A stretch of DNA of 64,000 nucleotides from NORP259 sp041398705 (lineage in GTDB: Bacteria > Planctomycetota > UBA1135 > GCA-002686595): the NCBI GenBank assembly GCA_041398705.1, contig JAWKUI010000001.1, positions 310,001-374,000 on the forward strand. Direction: 5' to 3'. The notes under the pieces were generated by a model. That model was given only the letters and a program-made list of their open reading frames with translations, had not been told where the DNA came from and did no database searches. Position 1 is the stretch's first letter; the number at the start of each line of letters is the position of its first letter. A program made the position numbers and the translations under genes. Below, piece by piece: positions 1-8,867 of the stretch.

Positions 1-674
1 TTGGCCGCCGTCTCCAGGTCCTTGCCCTTTTCGTAGTAGAACATGGCCGCATCGAAGTAGGTGCGGGGCGAAATCGGAGCGGTCGCGTTGACGACTTTCG
101 CTTCGATGTCGGCGAACACCAGCGAGTCGCTTTCGACCACGATCGGCACGGAGATCTTGTGGTTCTCCCAAGCAACGGTCAGGTTGGCGCCGTTGTTGTG
201 GAAACCTTCGAAGTCGATGGTCATGGTTTCCTGCAGGTTGCCCAGGCGCGTCACCGGAACTTCGGCGCGCATCAGGTCCTTGGCCGGGTCATAACCACCG
301 GCGCCCCACAGGCTGGTGTCCTTGTTGAGGATGAAGGTCCAGTTGCCTTTGTTCGGGATGGTGAACAGCGAGTACTTGCCCGCCGGTACCTCATTGCCCG
401 CCACCATGGCGTTGTTAGCGAATTCGATGGTGGTGCAACCGTTCGCGCCGGTACGCCACACTTCGCCGTAGGGCACGAGCTCCCCGAAGATCGCGCGGCC
501 TTTGACACCGGGGCGGCTGTAATCCAGGGTGACCTGGGTCAGACCGACCGCCTGGGTCAGGGTCGCGTGCGGGCTCGGAGCGGGTTTGTTGATCTGGGCT
601 TGCGCGGCGGTGGCGGCGGCGAACATCGCGACGCCGACCGCAACGCGGACGGGAATTTGGAAGAGGTTCCGCAT
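1..674 (-). CDS. DUF2911 domain secreted protein (3' end outside window)
   Basis: Reading the minus strand from the ATG at 674 gives an open frame of at least 224 codons that runs off the left edge, so the C-terminus is missing. The first ~27 residues (MRNLFQIPVRVAVGVAMFAA, ending AQAQ) form a signal peptide, so the product is exported. The mature part carries the DUF2911 signature: LDYSRPGVKGRAIFG, then VPYGEVWRTGANG and VPAGKYSLFTIP. DUF2911 proteins are common envelope proteins of Bacteroidota and Planctomycetota with no established function. The last visible residues (YFDAAMFYYEKGKDLETAA) look like the start of a TPR-type helical tail, a frequent C-terminal extension in this family. No clear Shine-Dalgarno sequence precedes the start. 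Confidence 0.88.
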   Translation of the reverse strand, partial: MRNLFQIPVRVAVGVAMFAAATAAQAQINKPAPSPHATLTQAVGLTQVTLDYSRPGVKGRAIFGELVPYGEVWRTGANGCTTIEFANNAMVAGNEVPAGKYSLFTIPNKGNWTFILNKDTSLWGAGGYDPAKDLMRAEVPVTRLGNLQETMTIDFEGFHNNGANLTVAWENHKISVPIVVESDSLVFADIEAKVVNATAPISPRTYFDAAMFYYEKGKDLETAA

Positions 675-765
675 GGGGAGGTAGAGGTGGGAGCAGGGGC
701 GAAACGCCCGGGAGAGCGGAATGGTAGTCTGCCGGGCAATTCCCGGGCAGTCCGCTTACGCAGGA

Positions 766-2532
766 TTAGCCCAGGGGCTGGGAGTCTCCAAGGGGTCCGG
801 AACCCGCAATTTCTGGCCGGGGCGGGGTCGGCAACACCCCCTGCAAGAGCAGTGCAAAAAGCCCCACCAACACGCAGCCAACCAGGTTGTACCAGAGGTA
901 TCCCATGGTCAGCCAAGCAGGGGCAAAGCCCTTGGCGTTGGCGATGTGGATCGCCACCACCACCCCTTCGGCGAGCAACGCCCCAAGGAATACCGCATTT
1001 CCCTGCACCCGCCGCAGGTAGAACGCCACCAGGAAGATGCCCAGGATGGTGCCGTAGAACAGCGAACCGAGCAGGTTCACCGCCTGGATCAGGTTCTCGA
1101 AGAGCGAGGCCCAAGTCGCAAACAGGATCGCAAACACGCCCCAGACCAGGGTGAACAGGCGCGAGCTGCTCACGTAGTGGGTCTCGCTCGCCTGTTTGCG
1201 AACCATGCGTTTGTACAAGTCTACCGTGGTGGTCGAAGCCAGGGCATTCAACTCCCCAGCCGTGCTGCTCATCGCCGCGCAGAACATCACGGCAAACAGG
1301 AGTCCCACCAACCCGATCGGCATGTGGTCCATGACGAACCGCATGAATACGTAGTCCTTGTCGTTGGTTTCGGCATCGGGTAGGGCCCTGGCGATCACCT
1401 CGCGGGCCTGCCCCCGCAGCGACTGGGCCTGGCCCTCGAGCCGCAGCACCTCCGCCTGAGCCGAGCGCAGCCCGACCTCATCCCCGGACTTCGCCGCCGC
1501 CACCAAACGCTGCAACTCGCCCTGCTTCTGGCCGTGCAGCTCGGCAAACCGGGCTTCAATGTCGGCGTATTCCCCCGATTGCCCCGTTTCCCGGACCTGC
1601 TGCTCGACGACCTGGTTGAAGAACACCGGCGGCCGATCGAATTGGTAGAAGACGAACACCATCACCCCGATGAAGAGGATCAGGAACTGCATCGGCACCT
1701 TGAGCAGGCCGTTCATCACCAATCCCAGCCGGCTCTCCGCCAGACTGCGTCCGCCGAGATAGCGCTGTACTTGGCTCTGGTCGGTGCCGAAGTACGACAT
1801 GAACAAGAACACCGCGGCGGTCATTCCGGACCAGATGTTGTAGCGGCTGTTCAGATCGAAGTTCCAATCGACCACGTTCAAACGGCCCATCTTGCCGGCC
1901 ACGTGCAGAGCCCCATCGAAGCCGACCGCATCGGGGAGCATGCGGATCACCATCACCGCGGCGATCACCATGCCCCCCATCATCACCGCCATCTGCTGCT
2001 TTTGGGTCTGGGTGACGGCTTTGGTACCGCCCGACATGGTGTACAGGATCACCAGGACCCCGATCAGCACGTTCGTCACCGTCAGGTTCCAGTCGAGCAG
2101 GGTCGACAGGATGATCGAAGGCGCGTAGATCGTGATGCCCGCCGCCAATCCGCGCTGGATCAGGAACAGCAGGGCCGCCAGGGTGCGCGTCTTCAGATCG
2201 AAACGCTGTTCGAGGAACTCATAGGCCGTGAAGACCTTCAGCCGGTAGTACATCGGCAGGAAGGTCACGCACAGCACGATCATCGCGATCGGCAGGCCGA
2301 AGTAGAACTGCGCGAAGCCCATGCCATCGGCATAAGCCTGCCCCGGCGTGGACAGGAAAGTGATCGCGCTGGCCTGGGTGGCCATGATCGAGATCCCGAT
2401 GCCCCACCAGCTCGCGGTGTTGCCGCCCTTGAGGTACCCCTCGAGGTCCTGGGCGCCCCGGGTCTTCCACGTGCCGTAGGCGACGATGAAGAACAACGTG
2501 CCCAGCAGCACGACCCAATCGATCTGGCTCAT
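766..2532 (-). CDS. Sodium:solute symporter (SSS family)
   Basis: This 588-aa integral membrane protein resembles the sodium/solute symporter family, which uses the sodium gradient to import small organic solutes. The substrate cannot be read from the sequence. Hydrophobic helices span the protein; conserved-looking stretches include the WWGIGISIMATQASAITFL segment (residues ~42-60) and the GGTKAV loop (~168-173). A hydrophilic, Ala/Glu/Arg-rich, probably coiled-coil stretch of ~95 residues (~301-395) interrupts the membrane core before the YVFMRFVMDHMP segment. The start at 2532 was chosen over a longer open frame (to 2604) because its ATG overlaps the stop of the small upstream gene in an ATGA junction. 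It is the last gene of a three-gene cassette with the PIG-L deacetylase. Confidence 0.9.
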   Translation of the reverse strand: MSQIDWVVLLGTLFFIVAYGTWKTRGAQDLEGYLKGGNTASWWGIGISIMATQASAITFLSTPGQAYADGMGFAQFYFGLPIAMIVLCVTFLPMYYRLKVFTAYEFLEQRFDLKTRTLAALLFLIQRGLAAGITIYAPSIILSTLLDWNLTVTNVLIGVLVILYTMSGGTKAVTQTQKQQMAVMMGGMVIAAVMVIRMLPDAVGFDGALHVAGKMGRLNVVDWNFDLNSRYNIWSGMTAAVFLFMSYFGTDQSQVQRYLGGRSLAESRLGLVMNGLLKVPMQFLILFIGVMVFVFYQFDRPPVFFNQVVEQQVRETGQSGEYADIEARFAELHGQKQGELQRLVAAAKSGDEVGLRSAQAEVLRLEGQAQSLRGQAREVIARALPDAETNDKDYVFMRFVMDHMPIGLVGLLFAVMFCAAMSSTAGELNALASTTTVDLYKRMVRKQASETHYVSSSRLFTLVWGVFAILFATWASLFENLIQAVNLLGSLFYGTILGIFLVAFYLRRVQGNAVFLGALLAEGVVVAIHIANAKGFAPAWLTMGYLWYNLVGCVLVGLFALLLQGVLPTPPRPEIAGSGPLGDSQPLG

Positions 2533-2663
2533 GCGTAGTGGCGCTGGAACAGGGTAAACAGCACGATCGAAAGGGCTAAAGCGGAGACCAGCAGCACGTA
2601 CCACCCGGTCCAGGTGGCGAACACGGGCGGTCGCTCAGAGTCTTCCGGCTGGGGCTTCGTCAT
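2529..2663 (-). CDS. 44-aa single-pass membrane peptide
   Basis: This tiny gene encodes 44 residues: a polar N-terminus (MTKPQPEDSERPPVFATWTG) followed by one strongly hydrophobic helix (WYVLLVSALALSIVLFTLF) and a short basic tail. It overlaps both neighbours by four bases. Its ATG (2663-2661) overlaps the stop of the deacetylase gene, and its stop overlaps the ATG of the symporter. Such double ATGA coupling is strong evidence that it is translated. By position it is probably an accessory subunit of the symporter, by analogy with other small subunits encoded next to transporters; that role is inference and no family is recognised. Confidence 0.72.
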   Translation of the reverse strand: MTKPQPEDSERPPVFATWTGWYVLLVSALALSIVLFTLFQRHYA

Positions 2664-5170
2664 TCGCCAGCGCCCCAGCTCAGCAGGTTGACGAGCAGGC
2701 GGTAGGCGCCGGGGACACCCGCGGGCAGCTGGCGGAAGAAGGAGACCGAGGTGTAGACGAAGTGTCCCTTGCCATACGGCGCCACGAGCAGGGCTCCGTC
2801 CTTGTCGGATTCCCCCTGATCGTGCCAACGCAGGATCGGCGTGAACTCCGGCCCCCATTGGTCGGCGAAGTACAAACCGCGTTCCTGGACCCAACCTTCG
2901 AAATCGGCCGGACCGATTTTGTTGGGGGTGTTCAGCACGGGGTGTTCGGGCGCGAGAAGCTGCACCACGGCGTCTTCCTCGGTCACCCGATCCCGAGACA
3001 AGTGCATCGCGAACGGCGCGAATCGTTCGGTTTTGAGCGCGTGGGCCGTGTTGTACTGCAGCACCAGCGTTCCACCCCGCTCACACCATTGCAGCAGGGG
3101 CGCCATCATCTCGCCCGCCTGCTCTTCGACATTCAAGAACCGGATTCCCGTGACTACGGTATCGAGCGAATCCAACACCTCGGGAACCAGATCGCCTGCG
3201 TGCAGTTCGACCACCTCGTAGCCCACATCGCGCAAGGCTTCGGCCACGGTATCGCCTGCCCCCGGCAAGTAGCCGATTCGCTGGCCAGCGCGCTTGAGAT
3301 CGACGTACGTGAGGCGCGCCTGCGCCTTCGGGAACCAGACCTGCGTGGGGATGTGGTCGTAGGCCAGCTCGCGCAGCGATCGGTCATAGATCGCGTTTTC
3401 GCGCTGAACCGCCGCCGCCAGGGCCCCCGACTGCGCATCCGCCCCAGCGGTGATGCGCACCGTGTGCACGCTTTCTTCGTCACGTCCCTCGAAAGCGACG
3501 GGCCAGGTCGAAGGCTCGAGCGTCCAACCGGCGGGGGCTGTCAGCACGACCTGCCCCCCAAACCCGGCTTCCATTCCGCGCACGCGCACTTCCAGATCGC
3601 GCGACCCGGGACCCGCAAACACGAGCCCATCGTCGCCGAGGGAAACCAACACCGGGGGCACGATCGCCAGGGGCCGGTACAGCTCGCCTTTCACCGGATC
3701 GTTCCACTTGTTCACCACCGGCACGTCGAAGTGCAGCACCGTATCCATCACGTCGATGTCGAAGCCGACGGTCAAAGCGGCCGGGTTCTCGGGCAGACCA
3801 ATCCAGCGACTGTCTTCCACCGTGTAGAGGCCCTGGCTCGGTTCCGCCGCCAACCAGAACGGCTGCGAAAGGGCCGCATCCATCGGCACCTGGATCTCGA
3901 CCGTTTCCTGGGCCAAGCGATTGAAGGCCACATCCAAGGGTTGCCGCTCGACCGCGCCGTACCCCGGCAAGGTCAACCCGGACCATTGGGCCGGTGTCAT
4001 CCCGCGCGCCACGACTTCGAGATTCGCGGTGAGGGTTTCACCCGGAACGACGAGGGGGCGATCCACCACCACCTCGAGGTACAGCCCCATGCACTGCCGG
4101 ATCAGGTCGTCCACCTGCTGCAGCTTGCGTTGCCGCCAGAACGGGTCGACCAATTCCTCCAATTGACGGCGCACGCGCAAGAGTCCCGGTACGTTGCGGG
4201 AAGGGGCTTCCCAACTCCATTGCCGGCGCAGGGTGGCGAGGTGATTGGCCGCGCCTTGCCCCCCTTGAAGGCTACGCACGTCGGCCCAGCAGTCAAAGAG
4301 CAGTTCCTTTTCCGCCTCCACACCGTCTAGGTGCTCGAAGTACTCCATCTGCGCGCCGCGCGCCCCGGTCGAGCCGAATCCCTGGGACTTGTGCATCGTC
4401 CTGGCTTCGGCGGCGATCTCGGTGGCGCTCTGGCCGAGGTTCTCGTCGTAACGCCCCACATCCATCGCCACCACGCCCGGAGTTTCCTCGTTGATGTCGG
4501 GACTCCACCAGCGTCCCGTGTTCACGACGATGCGGCTCGCCTGCCAGGGCATCAAACCTTCGTCGATCTGCTCGGGGAATGCTTCGGGGTCCGCCGCCAG
4601 GTGGAACGCCTGCTGGCCCAACAGGGCCGAGGACGTATGGTGTCCATGGCCGCCGCGGCCGTCCGTTGGAAATCGGCAGACGATGACCGCCGGCCGGACC
4701 ATGCGGATCACGCGCACCACATCGGAGAGCACTTCTTCCTGGTTCCAGATGGCCAGGGTCTCCTCGGCGGTCTTCGAATAGCCGAAGTCGATCGCCCGGG
4801 AGAAGAACTGGCGCCCGCCATCTACGCGCCGCGCGGCGAGCAGTTCCTGGGTCCGGATGATGCCGAGATCCGCGCCGATCTCGGGACCGATCAGGTTCTG
4901 GCCGCCATCACCGCGGGTGAGCGACAAGTAGGACACGTCCACGTCGGCGAACTTCGACAGGTACGCGATCAGCCGGGTGTTCTCGTCGTCGGGGTGCGCG
5001 GCGAGATACAGGACGTTCGTACACGATCCGAGCCTACGGAAGTCCCCGAACATCTCGGCGGAGTCACCCTGGTGGGGTTTCTGTGCCCAAAGCGATGCTG
5101 AACACGCCAGTCCAGCCAGAACCAGGGCGCCCGCGCGCCCCAAACGACAAACACCTGCACCGGGAACCAT
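2660..5170 (-). CDS. PIG-L (LmbE) family deacetylase with C-terminal GATase-like domain
   Basis: This 836-aa exported protein has a signal peptide (first ~30 residues, ending SLWAQ). The N-terminal domain is a PIG-L/LmbE-type zinc-dependent N-acetyl-sugar deacetylase: AHPDDE at 58-63 supplies metal ligands and the catalytic Asp, and the GRGGHGHHTSS segment supplies a further metal His. A middle beta-rich region follows, then an ~200-aa C-terminal part beginning near the TYVDLKRAGQRIGYLPGAGD stretch. That part looks like the class I glutamine-amidotransferase-like domain often fused to large bacterial PIG-L proteins. It probably acts on N-acetylated glycans or glycoconjugates in the periplasm. 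It heads a coupled cassette with a 44-aa membrane peptide and a sodium symporter, suggesting release and then uptake of a substrate (inference). Confidence 0.9.
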   Translation of the reverse strand: MVPGAGVCRLGRAGALVLAGLACSASLWAQKPHQGDSAEMFGDFRRLGSCTNVLYLAAHPDDENTRLIAYLSKFADVDVSYLSLTRGDGGQNLIGPEIGADLGIIRTQELLAARRVDGGRQFFSRAIDFGYSKTAEETLAIWNQEEVLSDVVRVIRMVRPAVIVCRFPTDGRGGHGHHTSSALLGQQAFHLAADPEAFPEQIDEGLMPWQASRIVVNTGRWWSPDINEETPGVVAMDVGRYDENLGQSATEIAAEARTMHKSQGFGSTGARGAQMEYFEHLDGVEAEKELLFDCWADVRSLQGGQGAANHLATLRRQWSWEAPSRNVPGLLRVRRQLEELVDPFWRQRKLQQVDDLIRQCMGLYLEVVVDRPLVVPGETLTANLEVVARGMTPAQWSGLTLPGYGAVERQPLDVAFNRLAQETVEIQVPMDAALSQPFWLAAEPSQGLYTVEDSRWIGLPENPAALTVGFDIDVMDTVLHFDVPVVNKWNDPVKGELYRPLAIVPPVLVSLGDDGLVFAGPGSRDLEVRVRGMEAGFGGQVVLTAPAGWTLEPSTWPVAFEGRDEESVHTVRITAGADAQSGALAAAVQRENAIYDRSLRELAYDHIPTQVWFPKAQARLTYVDLKRAGQRIGYLPGAGDTVAEALRDVGYEVVELHAGDLVPEVLDSLDTVVTGIRFLNVEEQAGEMMAPLLQWCERGGTLVLQYNTAHALKTERFAPFAMHLSRDRVTEEDAVVQLLAPEHPVLNTPNKIGPADFEGWVQERGLYFADQWGPEFTPILRWHDQGESDKDGALLVAPYGKGHFVYTSVSFFRQLPAGVPGAYRLLVNLLSWGAGE

Positions 5171-5348
5171 AGGCGGTCACAATCGCCCAAGTCCCGGGGA
5201 ATTGCAAGCCGCCAGGGGCTCACGGATGGACAAGGGCCCCGGTGCAGCCAGACTGCCGAAACGGAGGTATCCTCTGCACACGAAACTTACATCCATCGGA
5301 CTTTGTTCCGGGCCGCTTGCTCGCCACGCCACCTTGTCAAGAAACACG

Positions 5349-6296
5349 ATGTCTGCCGAAACCATCGATTGGCTGCTCGCCGGCCCCCACCCCGTGCGCT
5401 GGCAGGTCCTGCGCGATTTGACCGATGCCAGCGATGACGAAGTGCGGGCCGAACAGGTGAAGGCCACGGAGCAGGGCCTCGTCCCCGAATTGCTGAACGC
5501 CCAACGGCCCGATGGCACATGGGGAGGAATCGCCTGGAACCCCGGGTTCGATTCCACCATGCACGCGCTCTCGCTGTTGCGCGAGTTCGGAGCCCTGCCC
5601 GAGCATACCACCGTGCAACGCGCCCTGGAAAGGGTATGCGCCAACGTGACCTGGAACGGGTGCGGGCCCCCTGAATGCGCCCAGAACCGCTTCTTCGAGG
5701 GAGAAACCGAAGCCTGCATCAACGGTCAAGTAGCCTCCGCCGGCGCGTACCTCGGCTGTGAGGTACATGGGCTGGTCAATCGCCTGATCGGTGAACAGCT
5801 TCCAGACGGCGGATGGAACTGCGAAGTCGAGTACGGATCGACCCGCTCCTCGTTCAACTCGACCCTCTGCGTACTCGAAGCTCTGCTTGCGTACGAAACC
5901 CGGTTCGGCCCCAACGAAGCCAGCCACCGCGCCCGCCGCATCGGCGAGAAGTACCTGCTCGATCGACACCTCCACCGGCGCCTGTCCACAGGCGAACCGA
6001 TCGGCCACGACCGCAGAAGCGGCATCGACTGGACCCACCCCGCCTTCCCGACCTGGTGGCACTACGACCTCCTACGCGCCCTCGACTACCTGCGCGCCGC
6101 GGGTCAGCGCCCCAGCCCGTTCACCTCGGAAGCCGTCGACATCCTTAAGTCCCGTCAACGCCCCGATGGCCGTTGGAATCTGGAAACCCGCTTGTCGGGT
6201 CCCACCCCGGTCGAACTAGGGGGCCAGATCGGCGAACCCGATCCCTTCGTCACGCTGCGGGCCCTGCGCGTATTGAAGTGGGCCGAGTCGAGCTGA
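5349..6296 (+). CDS. Squalene-cyclase-fold (prenyltransferase/squalene oxidase repeat) protein
   Basis: This 315-aa protein has no signal peptide. Three QW-type repeats are visible (QRPDGTWGG, QLPDGGWNCE, QRPDGRWNLE), the Q-x3-G-x-W motif of the alpha/alpha barrel in squalene-hopene cyclases and related folds. It is about half the length of a true squalene-hopene cyclase and I see no DxDD catalytic motif, so it should not be called a cyclase. A single-barrel protein with an unknown ligand is likelier. An open frame extends upstream to 4977, but that part lies antisense to the deacetylase; the ATG at 5349 is the first sensible start. Stands alone, divergent from the PIG-L gene. Confidence 0.75.
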   Translation: MSAETIDWLLAGPHPVRWQVLRDLTDASDDEVRAEQVKATEQGLVPELLNAQRPDGTWGGIAWNPGFDSTMHALSLLREFGALPEHTTVQRALERVCANVTWNGCGPPECAQNRFFEGETEACINGQVASAGAYLGCEVHGLVNRLIGEQLPDGGWNCEVEYGSTRSSFNSTLCVLEALLAYETRFGPNEASHRARRIGEKYLLDRHLHRRLSTGEPIGHDRRSGIDWTHPAFPTWWHYDLLRALDYLRAAGQRPSPFTSEAVDILKSRQRPDGRWNLETRLSGPTPVELGGQIGEPDPFVTLRALRVLKWAESS

Positions 6297-6397
6297 GCAT
6301 TCTCCGCGTAGGACTTTGAGAAGAAGTTCACGGTGCGCAGCGCCATGGACCCCGGGGTCACCAGCGCGGATCGATTGTTGCTGTGGCTCTTGCTTGC

Positions 6398-8296
6398 CTA
6401 GGGCCGAGCTCGCTGCAATTCGACCACGACGCTGGCGCCGACCTTGGATGCCTCCGTCCAAGCCTCCTGGCGCACCTGACCGCGGAAGAACTCGCCTCCG
6501 AGAATCTCCAAGCCCACTTCACATCCCGGAGCCACCCAAAAGGGCGCAGCATTCAGCTCTTCCCATGAACCATCGTCGCCCGAGTGGTACTCCAACCCGT
6601 CTTCAGATCGGCCCTGGATGAACACCCCGCAATCGGCATCCGAAGCAATGGCGACTCCAGCGGGAAACCTCAGGTCCAAGTGCCGGATGCCGCCGGGAAG
6701 TGTGCGCCGCTGCACGGTGTCCCCATTCCAATCCGCCGCAACTCTCCAGTGCACGATCCGATCAATCGCTGACCCGAAAATCTCGACCTGATTCGAACCT
6801 CCCCTTGGGCGGATTCCGAAGACCTCGATTGCACCGGAATCCGCAGGGTTCATCACCACGGGCGAACCTCTCCCTCCATAAGCGGAGTCGAGTTTCCACT
6901 TCACTTCCGCTTCGCCGGGCGCCTCCATCTGGACGACCGCCTTCACTGCGGCCACGTCGAATCTGAGCGGCCCTGTTTGCACGGAACCTCCCGGAGCCAC
7001 CTCGATCACAGGGCGCCGGGACGCTGGAGCGTCGGGCGTCTGGGTCATGAACTCCACCTCCCCATCCCCCAACATGAGGCCCAGTGTCCATTGGCCCGCG
7101 GGCAGTTGTTCGAAAGCGAATCGCCCCGTGGCGGGGTCGATGGGTGCGGTGGCCGTGAATCCCCAGCGCTCCAAAGCAAGCACCGCGTAACCGCCGCCGC
7201 TCGGGATTTCAGGCACGGTACCGCCCAGCCATCCACAGCCTTTCCACTGCAGTCGCTGGAAACCGGGGCTGCCAACGAACTCCACTGAGCTTCCCCTGTC
7301 CGACGAGGCCCGCAGCCAGAACTGGCGACCCCAGACCGCGCGAGGCAAGGAAAACGCGAAGGACTTGCCGCGCTCCAGCCGAGCGCTGTGAATCGTTTGC
7401 ATGCCCGCCGAACAGAGGCCGCGGGGTGGCAACAGCGAGCTCCATGGGCCCGGGGAACTCCATGTGCGATAGAGCGGCAAGGCGTGCAGTGGCTCCACCG
7501 CCAACAACTCCACAAGCACCTCTTCGTCCGGCCCCGGCGGCACGGCCCCCTGCACCCAGCTCCCATCGGGATCGGGAATCCAGCCGCCCGCCGCCATAGA
7601 CCAACCCGGCTCGTCCAGCCGGACCTCCGCAAGGCTCGCCATTTGTTCGACGGTCAAGTCCAGTGCCATAAGCCGACCCTCGAACGGCGAATGCACCTCC
7701 AGTCGCGCCGGGACCCCCGGCAGCCATGCCCGACCCGCCGAACGTTTGCTTTGGGCGGGAAGCACCCACTCGACGGTCCGTTCCCCATCAGGAAGGGTCA
7801 CGACCCACTCCGCGTACTCGAGCAAGCTGTTCCCAACCGGTTCCACTTCACAATCCTCTTCGATCCAGGAACCCCAATTGCTTTCTCGTTCGTCGGCCGG
7901 ATTGATGATCTCTAGATCGATGACATGTGCGTCGGAGAGCACGGCGTGAACCTGGCCCTCCGCGGAAGGCTTCCCGATCCACACTTCGTAGTCGTGAGCC
8001 AGCACCGCCACCTGCAAGTCGGCGACCCCCTCCGCCTTTGCGTAGTCCGAGCCGTACAAATCGACGTGTCCTGCAGGATCCGTCGTTGTGCGCGCTCGAC
8101 CCGGGCTGCCCCCTATGTGGATTTCGCTGCCAATGGAGGAACGGACTGGGGCCCTGCTGGGCTCGATCAAATGCACAGTTGCGCCCGGAATCGGATCCCC
8201 GGCCGCACTGCTCACTTGGACGTGGATCAGGGGCAGAGTATCAAAGGGCTCGTCTGCAGGGGCAAGCAGGCAGGCGATTGCAAGCAACGGGATCAT
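6398..8296 (-). CDS. Exported protein with carboxypeptidase-regulatory-like modules, unknown function
   Basis: This 632-aa protein begins with a hydrophobic export signal (MIPLLAIACLLAPADEP). Shortly after comes HVQVSSAAGDPIPGATVHL, typical of a carboxypeptidase-regulatory-like (Ig-type) domain. A later module contains the phrase GRFAFEQLPAGQWTLG. A very similar phrase occurs in the 652-aa protein at 27519-29477, so the two are probably distant paralogues. There is no catalytic motif. The start could also be the GTG at 8311, five codons upstream; the ATG at 8296 was preferred because it gives a cleaner signal peptide. No operon partner. Confidence 0.7.
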   Translation of the reverse strand: MIPLLAIACLLAPADEPFDTLPLIHVQVSSAAGDPIPGATVHLIEPSRAPVRSSIGSEIHIGGSPGRARTTTDPAGHVDLYGSDYAKAEGVADLQVAVLAHDYEVWIGKPSAEGQVHAVLSDAHVIDLEIINPADERESNWGSWIEEDCEVEPVGNSLLEYAEWVVTLPDGERTVEWVLPAQSKRSAGRAWLPGVPARLEVHSPFEGRLMALDLTVEQMASLAEVRLDEPGWSMAAGGWIPDPDGSWVQGAVPPGPDEEVLVELLAVEPLHALPLYRTWSSPGPWSSLLPPRGLCSAGMQTIHSARLERGKSFAFSLPRAVWGRQFWLRASSDRGSSVEFVGSPGFQRLQWKGCGWLGGTVPEIPSGGGYAVLALERWGFTATAPIDPATGRFAFEQLPAGQWTLGLMLGDGEVEFMTQTPDAPASRRPVIEVAPGGSVQTGPLRFDVAAVKAVVQMEAPGEAEVKWKLDSAYGGRGSPVVMNPADSGAIEVFGIRPRGGSNQVEIFGSAIDRIVHWRVAADWNGDTVQRRTLPGGIRHLDLRFPAGVAIASDADCGVFIQGRSEDGLEYHSGDDGSWEELNAAPFWVAPGCEVGLEILGGEFFRGQVRQEAWTEASKVGASVVVELQRARP

Positions 8297-8867
8297 CAGG
8301 GCACCAGGCACACTCCCACCAACGGCCCGGCATGGCTAAGGTTCAATCGGCCGATGTGGACCTTCGGCCCCCCCGACCATCCACGTCGGCGTCGGGGCAC
8401 ATTGCCCAGCCTCCGATATGGCCGATCCTGGCCAGCTCCAAAGGTCCAGGGAGCACATGAGCGACGGGGCATCAGAACCTTGATCGAATGTTCACCGTCC
8501 GGCTTCGGACCCACGAAGTTTTTTCGGGATCTTCGAGTCCAGGGAGCGCGACCTGACATGAATGCAGTACTCCTTCACCCTCACTCCTCCGCTCCCTCAC
8601 TCCGTAAACAAGAGCAACTCCTTGGCGTCGCGTATGCTGCCCAACTCCCTCAATATTGGGCGGACAGTAAGATTTGCCGTTCACGCCCCTGTCACGAACC
8701 ACCCTCGTAAGCCAACGAAGCTGAAAGTCAGAGGAGCTGCATACCGGCGAAGTGCCGGCCCAAAGCGCTAGCGCCGTGTCAGCGCCCCCCGCTCAGCAAA
8801 CTACCCAGCCGCCTCCGCGCCTCAGCCGCACCAATGTCCGGGCTTGCCGGCCACGGCCCTCCTCGTA
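8297..8867. other. Non-coding gap of about 570 bases
   Basis: Lies between the start of the 6398-8296 gene and the end of the 8868-10436 gene, both on minus. The short open frames here have no coherent composition, start signal or recognisable domain. Only weak hairpins (for example CCGGC-GAAGT-GCCGG near 8741-8755) are seen, and no tRNA cloverleaf was found. It presumably holds the promoter of the downstream gene, but I cannot point to one. Confidence 0.5.

Noticed and set aside
721..745. Terminator between the symporter and the DUF2911 gene
   Set aside because: The GC-rich stem around 727-745 is bulged and not followed by T residues on either strand.
1534..2538. A 334-codon open frame antisense to the sodium symporter
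   Set aside because: His- and Gln-rich mirror of hydrophobic codons, with no start signal or domain.
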